The notes beneath the pieces were generated by a model that worked only from the letters and a program-made list of their open reading frames with translations, made no database searches and was not told the origin of the DNA. Shown one piece after another: positions 1 to 10,554 of a stretch of DNA of 64,000 nt. Origin of the DNA: Vitellaria paradoxa (lineage: Eukaryota; Streptophyta; Magnoliopsida; Ericales; Sapotaceae); assembly GCA_019916065.1 (NCBI GenBank), contig JAINTL010000036.1:186001-250000 (forward strand), in the 5' to 3' direction. The stretch's first letter is position 1. The number at the start of each line of letters is the position of its first letter. A program made the position numbers and the translations under genes.

Positions 1-131
1 TTGGAATGAAAAAAGTGAGATCAAATGAAATAATTTAAAATAATTTGTAAGTACGTAATTTATGTAGTGAAATAAAAATTAAATAATTTTTAAAAATTTT
101 TAAAATTTTTCAATGCGCTAACCATACCACG
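1..131 (+). repeat. Small AT-rich MITE, copy A (5' end outside window)
   Basis: The stretch with AAGTGAGAT, AATAATTTGTAAG and a run of A/T ending near the text accatacc matches 41381-41518, where both ends are visible (GGGTGTTT ... AAACACAC). Relatives lie at 30540-30690 and, inverted, at 38160-38300. It is a dispersed non-coding miniature element; the superfamily is not determined. Confidence 0.6.
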
Positions 132-323
132 TATAATTAACTTGAGGAGTAAATGGGACTGTAAAATATTGTAATACGTATCTAGCGAGCTAGTGGTTAT
201 TCAAAGCATTTACCAAAACAAAATAGCTAATTGTTGTTTCCAAATAGATGCAAGAATCAATATATTTTTTTTTCTGCTTTTGGGTTGACGTATTTATCTC
301 TTCTTCTTCTTCCTTTACTTTTT

Positions 324-361
<38 letters not shown>

Positions 362-683
362 CTGTTTGTCATCTTCTTTTTCCCGTTCAATTTTGGCGCT
401 TGAATAGAAGCTCATCTTTACATAAAGGAGGGCAGGTGACGGTCCAGCATCTTTTTCGGACAAGATTGAGCTCGATTGGACTGTCAATATATCCTGCACA
501 GTGGAAAGAATAAATGACGTTCGTTTTGAAAAAGAATAGGACATTAAGAAAAGTAAAGAGTTAATGACGATGCATGATTAATACTGCTTGCACTTTTATA
601 AATCAGAACAGTTCGTTGCATGAATAAAGTAGCTTTTGGTGAATAAATTTTTTAGTATAAAATAATTAACTTTATTTTTAATG

Positions 684-1020
684 TAGTATTTGGTTTACTT
701 TTCTATTTTTATTTTCTGTTTTTATTTTGTGTGTTAAAAATCTCAAAACGAGAAACAGAAATATGTCTGTTTTTCCTTATTTTGAGATTTTTCTATTTTT
801 TGTTTAAAAATTCTCAAAATTAATTTTACCATTTTTTATTTTATGTGTAATTCATTTTCAATTTTTAAAAATAAATTTAAAAATACAGTAACCAAATAAA
901 TTTTGAGCTGTTTTCTTTATTTTCAAAAATATAAAATGAAAAATAAACTCAAAACAAAAAGTAGAAAACAAAAACAAAAAACAGAAAACAGAAAATAAAA
1001 AACAAACCAAATGACTCCTA
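684..1020. repeat. A-specific MITE with about 40-bp terminal inverted repeats
   Basis: The left end (TAGTATTTGGTTT followed by T-rich TTTTATTTTCTG) is the inverse of the right end (CAGAAAATAAAAA... AAACCAAATGACTCCTA). Copy B runs straight through here (near 42075) without it. The target duplication could not be fixed. A related fragment sits inside the left LTR of the B retroelement near 42430-42508. No coding capacity. Confidence 0.6.
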
Positions 1021-1490
1021 AGTATTTGACAAAATACTAAGTTTTGTCATTTTTCTACTCAATTTGAAGTGAACTGACTTCTTTGATTGGCAAGTAAGAT
1101 AATAAAAGAGAAATAGAAAGTAAAACTAGTTTGATTTAAGAATTAACATTTCTTTCTCAAATGAGAATTTTAATCCCAAAATAAATATATTTTTCTAAAA
1201 TATTTCCTCTTACAATACCTCTTATTTATAGGCTCCATTACACTTATTAACCAATTAACTAATCTAACTATGATTAGCTAATCTAACTAATTTAGTCACA
1301 TAAGACTTTCCACTTCTTTTAAAATCCACTTTGTCCTCAGGGTGGGGAATGCTGTTATTTATTTGTTTATTTTTTTTAAAATGTTTCTTCTGCTTTGCTG
1401 TATATAGATATGGAGTTTGTATCTATCTGTCATTTAGAGAAGGGCTGTGAGCATTACAATGACGAGTATTTTGAAGGGACATGAGAACAA

Positions 1491-1605
1491 AAGTCGATCC
1501 TAGATATTGACCCAAAATCCATCGTGGACGGTGGTGTTGAGGACGTTTACGGTGAGGATTGCGCCATTAGCGATCAACCCATCACTCCCTAGGCTTTCTC
1601 CATTG
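1491..1605 (+). pseudogene. NADP-malic enzyme N-terminal exon fragment (captured, degraded), copy A
   Basis: The plus-strand frame reads KSILDIDPKSIVDGGVEDVY, then GEDCAISDQPITP, a stop, and AFSIA. From memory of the family this matches the N-terminal segment of plant cytosolic NADP-malic enzyme (LDMDPKS..GG.VEDVYGED......TPWTFSVA). The in-frame TAG falls where the family has Trp. Upstream text near 1459 resembles the family's start region but is frameshifted. Only this one exon-sized piece is present and it lies inside the LTR element, antisense to it. It cannot make an enzyme. The copy-B version at 42690-42830 is slightly better preserved. Confidence 0.7.
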
Positions 1606-2345
1606 CTAAGTTAGCTCTATTCATTAATTCTTTGCACTTCACCGATCTATTAATATCAATTCTAATAACAATGGCCTGGTCAAGAAATTGAACATGGAAA
1701 ACATTGCCCAACCTTCTATTCTTGATTTTCTCACCTTCAACTCTACAAACGCTTTAGGATCGATCCTCAACCAATGCAAGTGGGTTGAAGGCTCCTCCAG
1801 GATCAATCTTGTTAAGCCCTTTACCGAGTGGTCCGCTGCTAACTCACCAGTCCTCAACAAAGCCCATGAGTACCACTTAGCATACCCAGATTTTGAGAAT
1901 GCTCTGGCCATGGATGAGGTTTAGATTGCTAGGGTAATTAAGGCCACCTTCAGAGAAAATCTTGGTTCCAATCTTGAATCATACTGTCTTGCAAACTTGA
2001 CTTTATTCTTGGCAAGGATTTTGGAGAAAACACAGCTCAATGCGCCGAGCATAACCCAACGGCAATGGATCACCTCAAGCTCTGATTCTTGCAAGTTAAT
2101 GTCTTTGGGTCTACTAATAGCCCGTTAGTATCCCCCACAGTCACTTGGGAATTCACCTACCAAGTATGATGGGGTTTGCTCACAGAATGTTCCTAAGTAC
2201 TTGGGACAATTTGTGCCATATCATATGCTTTGAGGAGCAATTTTTACAATTTTTCGAATATTGATGCGATCACTTTCGAAGTTGCCAACCTTCCTTACGA
2301 AGTCGTTTTGGAGTTTCAAAGCTATCTGCCCTTCAAAGGCTGACT
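1606..2345 (+). pseudogene. Unrecognised decayed coding fragment inside the LTR element, copy A
   Basis: Downstream of the malic-enzyme piece the plus strand keeps protein-like text: FINSLHFTDL, then [18 protein letters not shown], then FTEWSAANSPVLNKAHEY, then a stop at 1922-1924 where copy B has a Trp-containing [11 protein letters not shown]. Further frames continue to about 2340 with stops. The two copies preserve the same amino-acid text in places despite different breaks, so it derives from a real coding sequence. I do not recognise the family. It may be a second captured host gene or part of the source of the malic-enzyme transcript. Confidence 0.45.
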
Positions 2346-2947
2346 TTTGGATTGCAGAGATTGGCATCTTACTCTCTCTCTCTCTTTCTCTCTCTTTCTT
2401 CTGGCTTTTTAATCTCTAAATTGACAATTTCTGAAAATTTGAGGTTGAGAATCTCCAATTCTATAATCTTTTTTTTTTTTTTTATAATTTCTCTTAATTG
2501 CATCTATGTTGGATTGAACCTATTGAATTAAGACATCTAGTCTATCACTCACAGCTTCCATGATCTTAATCAGTTGTTTGAATTGTGAATTAATTTCTTG
2601 ACTTTGTTGCATTTGTATATCTCTTTCTACCATATTGGATTCAAACTCTTCTGATGCCAATTGAATTGAACTTACTTTTTTGATTGACAAGCAAGAAAAT
2701 AAAAGAGAAATAAAAGTAAAATAGGTTTTATTAAGAGCTAATGCTTCTCTCCTAATTGAATTTTTAATCCCAAAATGAATATTTTTCCATAATATTTTAT
2801 TTACATACATTTTATTTATATGCTCTATTACACCCATTAACTTGACTAACTAATCTAACTATGATTAGCTAATCTAATTATTTGTAGCTAACTAATTAAT
2901 CCAACTATGATTAGCTGATCTAATTAAGCTAGTCACATGACACAATT

Positions 2948-3176
2948 ACCGTAATTTGGTTAACTTAAAAGTTACTAATAATTTTTACTAATATATAAAA
3001 ATAGTGATAATTATAAGTTGCGAAAATTTTATCAAACACTTAAAAGTTATTAAAAGTTACTAAAAATTATTGCTATCTTACTAATCACACAAAAAAATTT
3101 CAACCACTAACTTTTGACCAAAAAAACCAAAAATTACTAAAAATTAAATTTCCCAAAAGGGCTCCTAATTTTTCAA

Positions 3177-3180
<4 letters not shown>
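2948..3180. repeat. AT-rich foldback MITE, copy A
   Basis: Imperfect palindrome built from AAAAGTTACTAATAATTTTT and its inverse, ending in AAAATTAAATTTCCCAAAAGGG. It is directly next to the LTR element and repeats at 45764-45980 in copy B. Related palindromes occur at 6935-7270, 10030-10380 and 50865-51185, forming one family. Confidence 0.55.
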
Positions 3181-3209
<29 letters not shown>

Positions 3210-3836
3210 GCTATATCAAAGATTCAGAAGCCATGATTAATCTCTTTTTCAATTATAACTAGTTGTAATAACGTGTATTAATGCAATGAATGTGGATATT
3301 AAAGATTCAGAATTAATGAATTGTAATATAATTGGCATTGATGTAATGGATGTGGCAATACAATATTATAATATATATATATATGTGTATATGTAGGCAC
3401 GAAATTGAGAATGCACACGTGTATAATTAAGAATTCGTGTCGTCAATTATAGGCCTCAAAGTGAAAGGAGTGTTATCTCTACTTGGTTCCATTTCATTGA
3501 GAGCCAGTAGATTGGCTCCTGTTAATTATAGCTCAAACTGCCACGTTGCATTCTAGCTGCTATTTGCTGTATATGATGAAAACGAGTTTTACCACCTCAA
3601 ATAATTTGCATAAAATTTTCAAAAAATACTAATATAAAAATAAAAAGTAATTGTTTTTGAAAATCTAGTGGTTAAATTTGCTGCCATGTTTTTCAGGAAT
3701 TAATTGACTGTTCACTAAGCCCACGCATGATCTTGGTTTCCATCCTCGATCGTGAACTGTTTGTGACGTTCCTGTCGTTTTTGGGAAAGAATAAATTGTT
3801 GTTTAACTATATGAATAGTAAATTTCTTAACGCCAA
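3181..3836. other. Gene-free stretch with TA microsatellites
   Basis: No coding frame or RNA gene seen. It holds TA tracts (about 3184-3210 and 3371-3383) and two related AATGAATGTGGATATTAAAGATTC-like segments. It aligns with 45981-46628 of copy B, and its part near 3385-3560 also matches the decayed third copy at about 40060-40330. Confidence 0.6.
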
Positions 3837-3908
3837 GGTTCCATGGTGTAGTGGTTAGCACTCTGGACTTTGAATCCAGCGACCTGGGTTCGACTCCCGG
3901 TGGGACCT
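3837..3908 (+). tRNA. tRNA-Gln (anticodon TTG)
   Basis: A complete 72-base cloverleaf. Acceptor arm GGTTCCA pairs with TGGGACC. The D arm contains the A box TGGTGTAGTGG. The anticodon stem CTGGA/TCCAG closes the loop CTTTGAA, with anticodon TTG at 3870-3872. The T arm is CTGGGTTCGACTCCCGG, carrying the B box. The discriminator base is T and CCA is not encoded, as usual for plants. No intron. A short T run follows at 3912-3915. The copy-B counterpart (46629-46661) has lost 39 bases and cannot fold, so only this locus is functional here. Confidence 0.95.
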
Positions 3909-4684
3909 TGATTTTGATTCATTTTGCTTTAACTGATACGTCGTCCAACTCTCTGATGGAAGCTTTATTTTTTTAATTCTTTTTACTTTGTTGCACTGCC
4001 ACGTCACAGACTGATGGAACCTTTTTTTAATTTTTTTTGTTTCACTGCCACGTCACATGATTTACGTGCAATGTAGCATGAAGCCTTTTGTGGCTCCACC
4101 GGACGTCTATCTCCTTGCCAATTTGCATGGGATTTAAAGAGTTGGGTTAGTGGATTATAAAGTCTTTCCACCCCAAGGTCCCCGACCCCCCCCCCCCCCA
4201 AAAAAAACCTTTAATATATATATATATATATATTTGATTCTAAACTATGTGGCTATAGTTATTTCATTTTTCACATGTTAAAAAAATAGAAAGTAAAAAA
4301 AAAACAAATGAATTTTTGAATTAAAAATTTATTTTAATGAAATAAAATATAAAATTCTAAACACAAGAATTTTTAATTACTCCAAAGGCAACTGCGTTCT
4401 GCACAAAATGTAATTAGGATGGAAAAAAAATTCATTTAATTAAGATGGAAAAAAAAAAATTCATGTACTTTGAATTTGAAGTTAATTTACACTATAATGG
4501 AATTTCGAATCCAATAATTCATCTGCTTTTTGGAATTTTCCCCGAGAAAAAGTTAACGTATACGTGTATATAGGAGAGCCATAACTGTGGAATGATAAGA
4601 GAAATAGTTGAGTGGTTAGCTAGGTCCCACGATTCATGCACATCATCACAAGGTGAGCTTGAGACTTCCAGTACTGCTACAATT
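3909..4684. other. Gene-free stretch with homopolymer tracts
   Basis: No gene seen. It contains a C run followed by an A run near 4183-4207 and a TA tract near 4214-4232. It matches copy B at 46662-46900 and 48495-48930; in B the match is split by a 1.6-kb insertion. Confidence 0.6.
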
Positions 4685-4691
4685 GATAGTC

Positions 4692-5296
4692 TAGGGATGT
4701 CAAATATACTCGTATCCGGTGAATATTGCTTCACCCGCTCGTTCGAGAGGGTATGGGGATGTAATAGCGGGGACGGGGACGGGTAAGGAGATTTAAAATG
4801 TTACCAGCACGGGTATGGGGACAGGGAGGCGTACGGTAGTATCCACTCCGCCCCGTACCCGTTTAATATCTTTTTGTTAATTTTGTTAGTGTTCTTTTAG
4901 AAGTCCCACATCGGTTTCTCACCAAGAAGTGAGGTCTGTGAGGTAATAATAAAGACCACTTCATCTTTGGTTAAGTACATCAGTCAGAGTCAAATATATA
5001 TATATATTTTTAATTTTATTTAATATATATATGTTAATATATTTTTTTATTTATATATAAATATTTATAATAATTTTAAATATTTATTTTATACATATAA
5101 TATAATTTGTAATAATTAATATCTTCGCGAGTAAACGGGGACGGGGATGGGGAATTCATTATTTTGTGGAGACGGGTATGGGGAAAATTTTTTCCCCGAA
5201 CCGGGGATGGGGACGGGGACGGGTAAGGGTATTACTAAACGGGACGGGAACGGGAAAGGTTATACCCGCCCCATACTCGCCCCGTTGACATCCCTA
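4692..5296. mobile_element. hAT-like non-autonomous DNA transposon (A only)
   Basis: It begins TAGGGATGTCAA and ends with the exact inverse TTGACATCCCTA, giving 12-bp terminal inverted repeats. The right flank is GATTAGTC (5297-5304) and the left flank GATAGTC (4685-4691), an 8-bp duplication with one base lost. Copy B has the empty site (ACAATTGATTTGTTCAGTG near 48929). The subterminal regions are rich in GGGGACGGG repeats and the middle is AT-rich. There is no transposase. TIR and duplication size fit the hAT superfamily. A motif GTCCCACATCG, equal to the plant snRNA promoter upstream element, sits at 4903-4913. Confidence 0.85.
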
Positions 5297-5408
5297 GATT
5301 AGTCCAGTGTTACGGTTTAGGGTTGAGTTAACAGTGAGGTCTGTTACAAATGATTAGTCCAGTGTTAAGGTTTAGGGTTGAGTTAACAGTGGGGTGTGGC
5401 CTAGTGGC
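5297..5408. repeat. Two tandem copies of a 56-bp unit beside the hAT-like element
   Basis: The unit beginning GATTAGTCCAGTGTTA and containing GGTTTAGGGTTGAGTTAACAG occurs twice in a row. Copy B has a single equivalent near 48929-48985, so the doubling arose in A, probably with or after the transposon insertion. Confidence 0.7.
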
Positions 5409-6934
5409 TGATGGGGGAAAAGGGGGATCGAGACTGACAGCTCGGTTGCTATAAGATTAAGAATACTTGGATGAAATCTAATAATTCATATAAGATGTGA
5501 TGTCGGAGCTATTAAATTAAAATTCAACTATTTAAAACACGTTTATATTTTTTTGTATTAAAAATACACGAATATATCTGAATTATTAGATTTTAATCCA
5601 ATAATTTTGATCTTATTGTCTCAAACTAAAATCACCCAAATACAATTAGGAGACCTCACATGCTATTATTATTATTTAGTGATTCTAATCAAGTCAGATC
5701 GATTTTATATAAAAAAAAAGTATTCTAATCAACTTTTATTATTTAATTCGTAGAGTAATTAAAATAAACCGACATGTAATTATCAAAAACTTTTCTTATG
5801 TTGCACAGCGTTATTTACTAAAATGGAATGACCGATCGATTGTATTTCACTTTTAAGCGGGAAAAGCATGTTAGTTACACTTGATTGTTCATTAGCCAAA
5901 ATAAGCTAACAAGATAATGGCCATCTTTCAATTGGATTTTACATATATAATTGAAGGGGAAGAGAGAAAGACTGAGACAGAGAGAGAGAGAGAGAGAGGG
6001 AGAGATGATCATGGATATCATCTAGAAGTACCTAAAGACAAGATGTTGGGCTGATCTACATTGAAGCCCAACCCTACATAGCCTTACTGCCAATGATGTT
6101 TTCCCAGGTCACCAGCCATGTATATGACGCGTGTATATATACATATATATTTCCCACCATAATAATAGATAAAGCTTAGGAAACATTTATGAGTTGCATG
6201 ACGTCTAACCAAAAAGCCTTTGGATTAAATGGTTGGTCACTTAATCTCCTAATTGGGGTTGCAGGACCCCCACGGAGGTGCGGGTCCAACTGCATTATTG
6301 ATCTGATTTGTCACAACCTGATTGGTGGGACGATCTGTGCTGGATTGGTACCATGCTGAGTAGGATCACAATCTCGGATCACAGGTGGAGGAATCCAACC
6401 CTTCCCAAAAAAAGAAATGATGAGTTGTAAACCTTAAACCAATTGGATTGGTGGGTTCCAATTCAAAAGGGGATAGTGGGCCCTGGGGATTTTTGGGCCT
6501 GTGTTCGGAGGCCTTCTTATCGTTGATTGAAACGCCCAAAAATGAAAGATTTTTTTTGGCCAGTGATGAAAGGTCAAAAACTCTTTTAACAACTGTAAAA
6601 TATTGAGGAAAGCAAGTCGGTGATAGATTCAAGAAAAAGAAAAACGAAAAAACAAAAAAGAGATACAAAATTACCTCAACATATTTAATAATATTATTTT
6701 TTCTTTTTTTTTTATTATTTCTTCGGAAGTTTTATATAAAATTTAAAACTATATATAATAATATGATAATGACACTGTATAGTAGTAGAGTGTTTTAGTG
6801 TATTTTTTTAAAACAATAAATGCACATATTTCAAATCATTTTAATAATGATTGAGTTATTCTGTAATAAACTAATTAGTAGCATTAATTGTTGGGACACG
6901 CACAAGGCATGCTAATTAGGATCTGCCTATGAAC
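5409..6934. other. Conserved non-coding stretch shared with copy B
   Basis: Aligns well with 49005-50864 of copy B apart from the SINE there. It includes a GA-rich tract (about 5978-6004), TA tracts and a well conserved segment near 6040-6400. No open frame keeps its reading in both copies, so I see no gene. Short frames here (for example minus strand 6366-6668) are low-complexity and not conserved. Confidence 0.55.
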
Positions 6935-7270
6935 TATTTGGAAGTCTAATTTTAGTAATTTTCGGTATTTTTTAGCCAAAACTTGTTAGGTGAAATTTTT
7001 TGTGTATTTGATAAAAGAAAATAGTGATTTTTAGTAACTTTTTGTAACTTTTAGGTGTTTGATAAAACTTTTAGTAACTTTTGACAATTTTAATAATTTT
7101 TGATAACTTTTTGTATATTTGATAAAAATTTTAGTAACTTTTGAATTAACTTTTGAATTGAGTAAATTATTATTGCTGAGCAGAAAAAAAATTTTGGTAT
7201 TTTGTTAAACACCCAAATCCTAAAAGTTAATAGATTTATGCTGAAAATTAATTTTCCAAAAAGGCCATAA
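6935..7270. repeat. AT-rich foldback MITE, copy A
   Basis: Starts near CTATTTGGAAGTCTAATTTTAG and ends near the inverse TGAAAATTAATTTTCCAAAAAGG. The inside repeats GTAACTTTTAGGTGTTTGATAAAAC-like words. Shared with copy B at 50865-51185, so it predates the duplication. Confidence 0.6.
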
Positions 7271-7594
7271 AAAATCGAATAACCATTTTAATTAGTAGAT
7301 ACCACTGTGACAAATGATGATCATAGCGACGAAAAATGTAAGATTGTAGCACTTACAAAGATATTTTTAGTGATTTAATATTACTATAACATGTTTATCA
7401 TAATGGGTTTGTAACAGAAAATATTAGTTTATCACTAAATTAATGACAGTACTAGAGTGATAAATTATATTTTATCACTAAAATTTTTAATATTATTTTA
7501 GTAATGAATTAGTTTGTCGCTAACCATATTAAAATATTTAACAAAATTTAATTAGTATCACCATATATTTTTAACGTTGTAGTTTTACTGATAA

Positions 7595-9488
7595 TGGGCG
7601 TGTTTCGAGTAATAAAAAGTGAGATAAAATGTGGTTTAGAGAAATTTTTTATATTTGGCGTATACATCTCAAATTGTATTTTTGGAGATAAACAGTAGGA
7701 TTCTTACTCTGACAGATTATATTTTTGTTTAGACGGATTCAAAATTTTGTGTCAGTCATAACCATTTTGCAAACCAAACCGAACTCGAAAATGATTTCTA
7801 CAATTCATTTGGATAAAATTGATTGTGCGAATTCATCGGAACAGTTTTGCAATTCGTCAAAATGATTTTTGCAACTCCAGAAAAAATAATCAAAGTAGGT
7901 GTTATTTGGTAATTTGGAAGTTCATGGCGATAATGGTCAATAAATTTTTGTTATTTGATTAACTGAATTTCAGTTATCGGCTTTTTTTTTAAAAGATATT
8001 GAACTTTTTTCGTACTTTGATAAGGTAAGAACATGTAAAAATATAATAAAAATTTGGGTAAAGTACAAAAATACCCTTACAGTTTACCCTCAGTATCACT
8101 TTGGTCCCACACGTTTCAATTGCAATAGTCAAATCCTTACACTTTCGGTCAAGTATCAATTCGGTCCTTCCGTTAGTTGATTGTTAGAAACAACCGTTAG
8201 ACTGAGGATAAAATGGTAATTCCATTTATAGTTTACCCTCGGTGTCACTTTAGTCCCTCACGTTTTCAATTATAACAATTGAATCTCTACGCTTCAGCAT
8301 ATATTAGAAATATATTTTATTAAATTATTTTTAATAAATAATATACTCTAAAATATATTTTATTAAATTATATAACATATTTTAATTTGAAATATATCTT
8401 ATTAAATTATTTTTAATCAATAAATATTTAAATTATATTTAAGATATTCTATGTTTATTGAATTAAATTATTTTCAAAAATAATATGATTAAATTAATAA
8501 CATAATTAAAATAATACTTAATTTATTTTAATTAATATGAAATATATTTTATTAAATTCACTTAATTTTCTTAATAAAATTAAAAATTTTATTTAAGGGT
8601 GATTTGGTGGTTTCACTAATAGTTGTTATAATTAATAGAATAGAATTAAAAAAGTCATATATATAAATATATACTCTCGAATTAAATATATATACAAAAT
8701 TATATATAGAAAGAAAACTGCAGAACTAGAAAATTTAGAAAATAGTGATTCTAAGGCCTGTTTGATAACATTATTATTTTTATTTTGTTTAATTTTTTAT
8801 TTCTAATTTCATTTTTTGTTATTATTTTTTTCTAAAATAAAAATTGAAACTGCGTTTACAGATGCAATTTTATTTACATAAATTAATTTTTAATAAAATA
8901 TTTAATTTTATTTAAAAATTATTCAAATTTAATAAAATATATTTCATATTAATTAAACTATATTAAATATTATTTTAATTATATTATTAACTTAATCATA
9001 TTATTTATGAAAAATAACTTAATTCAATAAAAAAATATGTTAAATAAAATTTAAATATTTTATTTATTAAAAATAATTTAATAAGATATATTTCAAATTA
9101 AAATATGTTATATAATTTAATAAAATATATTTTAGAATATATTATTTATTAAAAATAATTTAATAAAATATATTTTAAATATATATCGAAAGTGTAGGGA
9201 TTCAATTGTTATAATTGAAAACGTGAGGGACTAAAGTGACACTGAGGGTAAACTATAGATGAAATTACCATTTTATCCTCAATCTAACGATTGTTTCTAA
9301 TGGTCAACTAACAGAAGGACCGAATTGATACTTGACTGAAAGTATAGGGATTTGACTATTGCAATTGAAACGTATGGGATCAAAGTGATATCGAAGGTAA
9401 ACTGTAGGGGTATTTTTTGTACTTTACCCTAAAAATTTTCAGAGATTTTTAGATTTTTTCACCAAAGTTTGGTACACCAAACACACCC
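7595..9488. mobile_element. A-specific TIR insertion, disrupted by a nested foldback MULE
   Basis: Copy B runs uninterrupted where this block sits (near 51514). The ends are GGGCGTGTTTCGAG and CCAAACACACCC, roughly inverse, and the start also resembles the small MITE at 41381-41518. The target duplication is unclear. The block's own sequence is about 7595-8055 and 9430-9488; the middle is the later MULE-like insertion at 8056-9429. No coding sequence. Confidence 0.6.
8056..9429. mobile_element. Foldback MULE-like element with very long inverted arms
   Basis: It starts GGGTAAAGTACAAAAATACCC and ends with its inverse. A perfect 9-bp duplication TAAAAATTT flanks it (8047-8055 and 9430-9438), as for Mutator-like elements. 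The arms (about 8056-8600 and 8885-9429) are inverted repeats of each other over some 540 bases, with roughly 280 bases of unpaired AT-rich spacer. No transposase frame is seen. A transcript through it would form a long hairpin. Confidence 0.85.
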
Positions 9489-10012
9489 AACTTTGTTATG
9501 ACAACATAGTATCAATAAATAAATTTTACTTTTACTAATGAAATAGATGAATTGTTCTATCATTAAACCAGAATTTCTTGTGGAGAGTAGATTTAGTGGG
9601 TAGTTTAAGAATTATATACATATAATTTAAAAAAAAAAAAAGGAAGGAAAAAGTCGAGACATAGTTTCAATACGTGAAAAAGCGGTCTCCTTTAATAATA
9701 TCGTGCAAAAAATAGCGTAGCACTAAAAAGAGTTGATAATAGCATAGCACTAAAAAGAATTGATAACTTTGTGATGACAGCATAATATCATTAAACAAAA
9801 TTTTGCTTCCAGTGATAAAATAGATTAATTGTTTTACCACCAAACCTGTATTTTTTGCAGGGAGCGGACTTGATGGGCAGTTTAAAAAGCAACTGAAGAA
9901 AAAGTTGACACGATTTCAATATGGGCCGGAAAGGGTTTTCATCTTTAATAAAATAATAAAGTGTGGAATGGCATCTTTTAACACTACCTTTTAAGACGTT
10001 AAGATTCGAAAA
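9489..10012. repeat. Imperfect tandem pair of about 270 bp upstream of the SWEET gene, copy A
   Basis: Two consecutive units share the same order of words: ATGACA(A/G)CATA(G/A)TATCA, ATAGAT(G/T)AATTGTT, CATTAAACCAGAATTTCTTGTGGAG (first) or CACCAAACCTGTATTTTTTGCAGGG (second), then a run like GGGTAGTTTAAGAA, then TTTCAATA and CTTTAATAA. The units start near 9494 and 9765. The same pair occurs at 51520-52045 in copy B, so it is old and lies in both SWEET upstream regions. Confidence 0.6.
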
Positions 10013-10029
10013 CACGCCATTATTATTTA

Positions 10030-10380
10030 GGAGATATTTTGTAGCAAAATTTTTAGTAAAAAATTATTAATTTTTTATTTTAACGTGTTTGGTAAATTAC
10101 TAATTTTTATCATTTTTTTTGTTTTGCTGTAGTAATTTCTTAACTCAAAAATTACAGAAAATTACTAAAAATTATTGAAAGATACTAAAAATTGTCAATA
10201 ATAGCTAAAAAATGCCAAATGTTATCAAAAATTTTACTAAACACTGAAAAATGGTAAAAAATTGTTAAAAGTTATTTAAAATTACTATTTGTTTTACCAA
10301 ATACACTAAAAATTATAACTATCAACTTTTGACAAAATAATATCAAAAATTCCTAAAAAATTATGCCTCCAAACGCTCTC
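10030..10380. repeat. A-specific foldback MITE abutting the SWEET core promoter
   Basis: Imperfect palindrome; the left half (GGAGATATTTTGTAGCAAAA, TTTTAGTAA, GTGTTTGGTAAATTAC) is inverted in the right half (GTTTTACCAAATACAC, CAAAAATTCC, CCTCCAAACGCTC). It ends only about 22 bases before the TATA box. Copy B lacks it and has about 60 different bases there. It belongs to the same family as 6935-7270. Confidence 0.65.
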
Positions 10381-10402
10381 ATAACACCCAAGAACTTCAC
10401 TC

Positions 10403-10410
10403 TATATAAA
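10403..10410 (+). promoter_or_regulatory. TATA box of SWEET copy A
   Basis: TATATAAA, 152 bases before the start codon and in identical context (CTCTATATAAAGAGGCCTCACAAC, given here only as a short landmark CTCTATATAAAGAGG) in both SWEET copies. Spacing implies a 5' leader of about 120 bases. Confidence 0.7.
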
Positions 10411-10554
10411 GAGGCCTCACAACTCTTGTTGACATGCTTGTGTGAGAGAACTTAACTAGCAAGCGCTTCATTTTAGAACTTCACTTTGTCAAAGTGAGTG
10501 TTGCTAGAGAAAGAGAGTATATATACTTTTTTTGTGAGCAAGCGAGCAAGAGAG

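Larger units (their letters stand above)
1065..2942 (-). mobile_element. Non-autonomous LTR retrotransposon carrying host gene fragments, copy A
   Basis: Two direct repeats bound the element: 1065-1305 (3' LTR) and 2662-2942 (5' LTR), read on the minus strand. A perfect 5-bp duplication CAATT flanks it (1060-1064 and 2943-2947). Next to the 5' LTR, minus strand, is a primer-binding-like TGGCATCAGA resembling the tRNA-Met type TGGTATCAGA. Next to the 3' LTR is a purine-rich tract (minus-strand CCCTGAGGACAAAGTGG onward). A short minus-strand coding remnant after the primer site (about 2520-2640, ending IMEAVSDRLDVLIQ) looks like the start of a gypsy-type gag. The remaining interior, plus strand, is gene fragments. 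Only 1.9 kb, so it depended on another element. The same insertion is present in copy B. Confidence 0.8.

Noticed and set aside
1639..1911. Minus-strand 90-codon frame
   Set aside because: Antisense to the captured coding fragment, whose plus-strand text is the one conserved between copies A and B.
6366..6668. Minus-strand 100-codon frame
   Set aside because: Frame is broken in copy B by indels and the SINE; the sequence is T-rich leader-like text.
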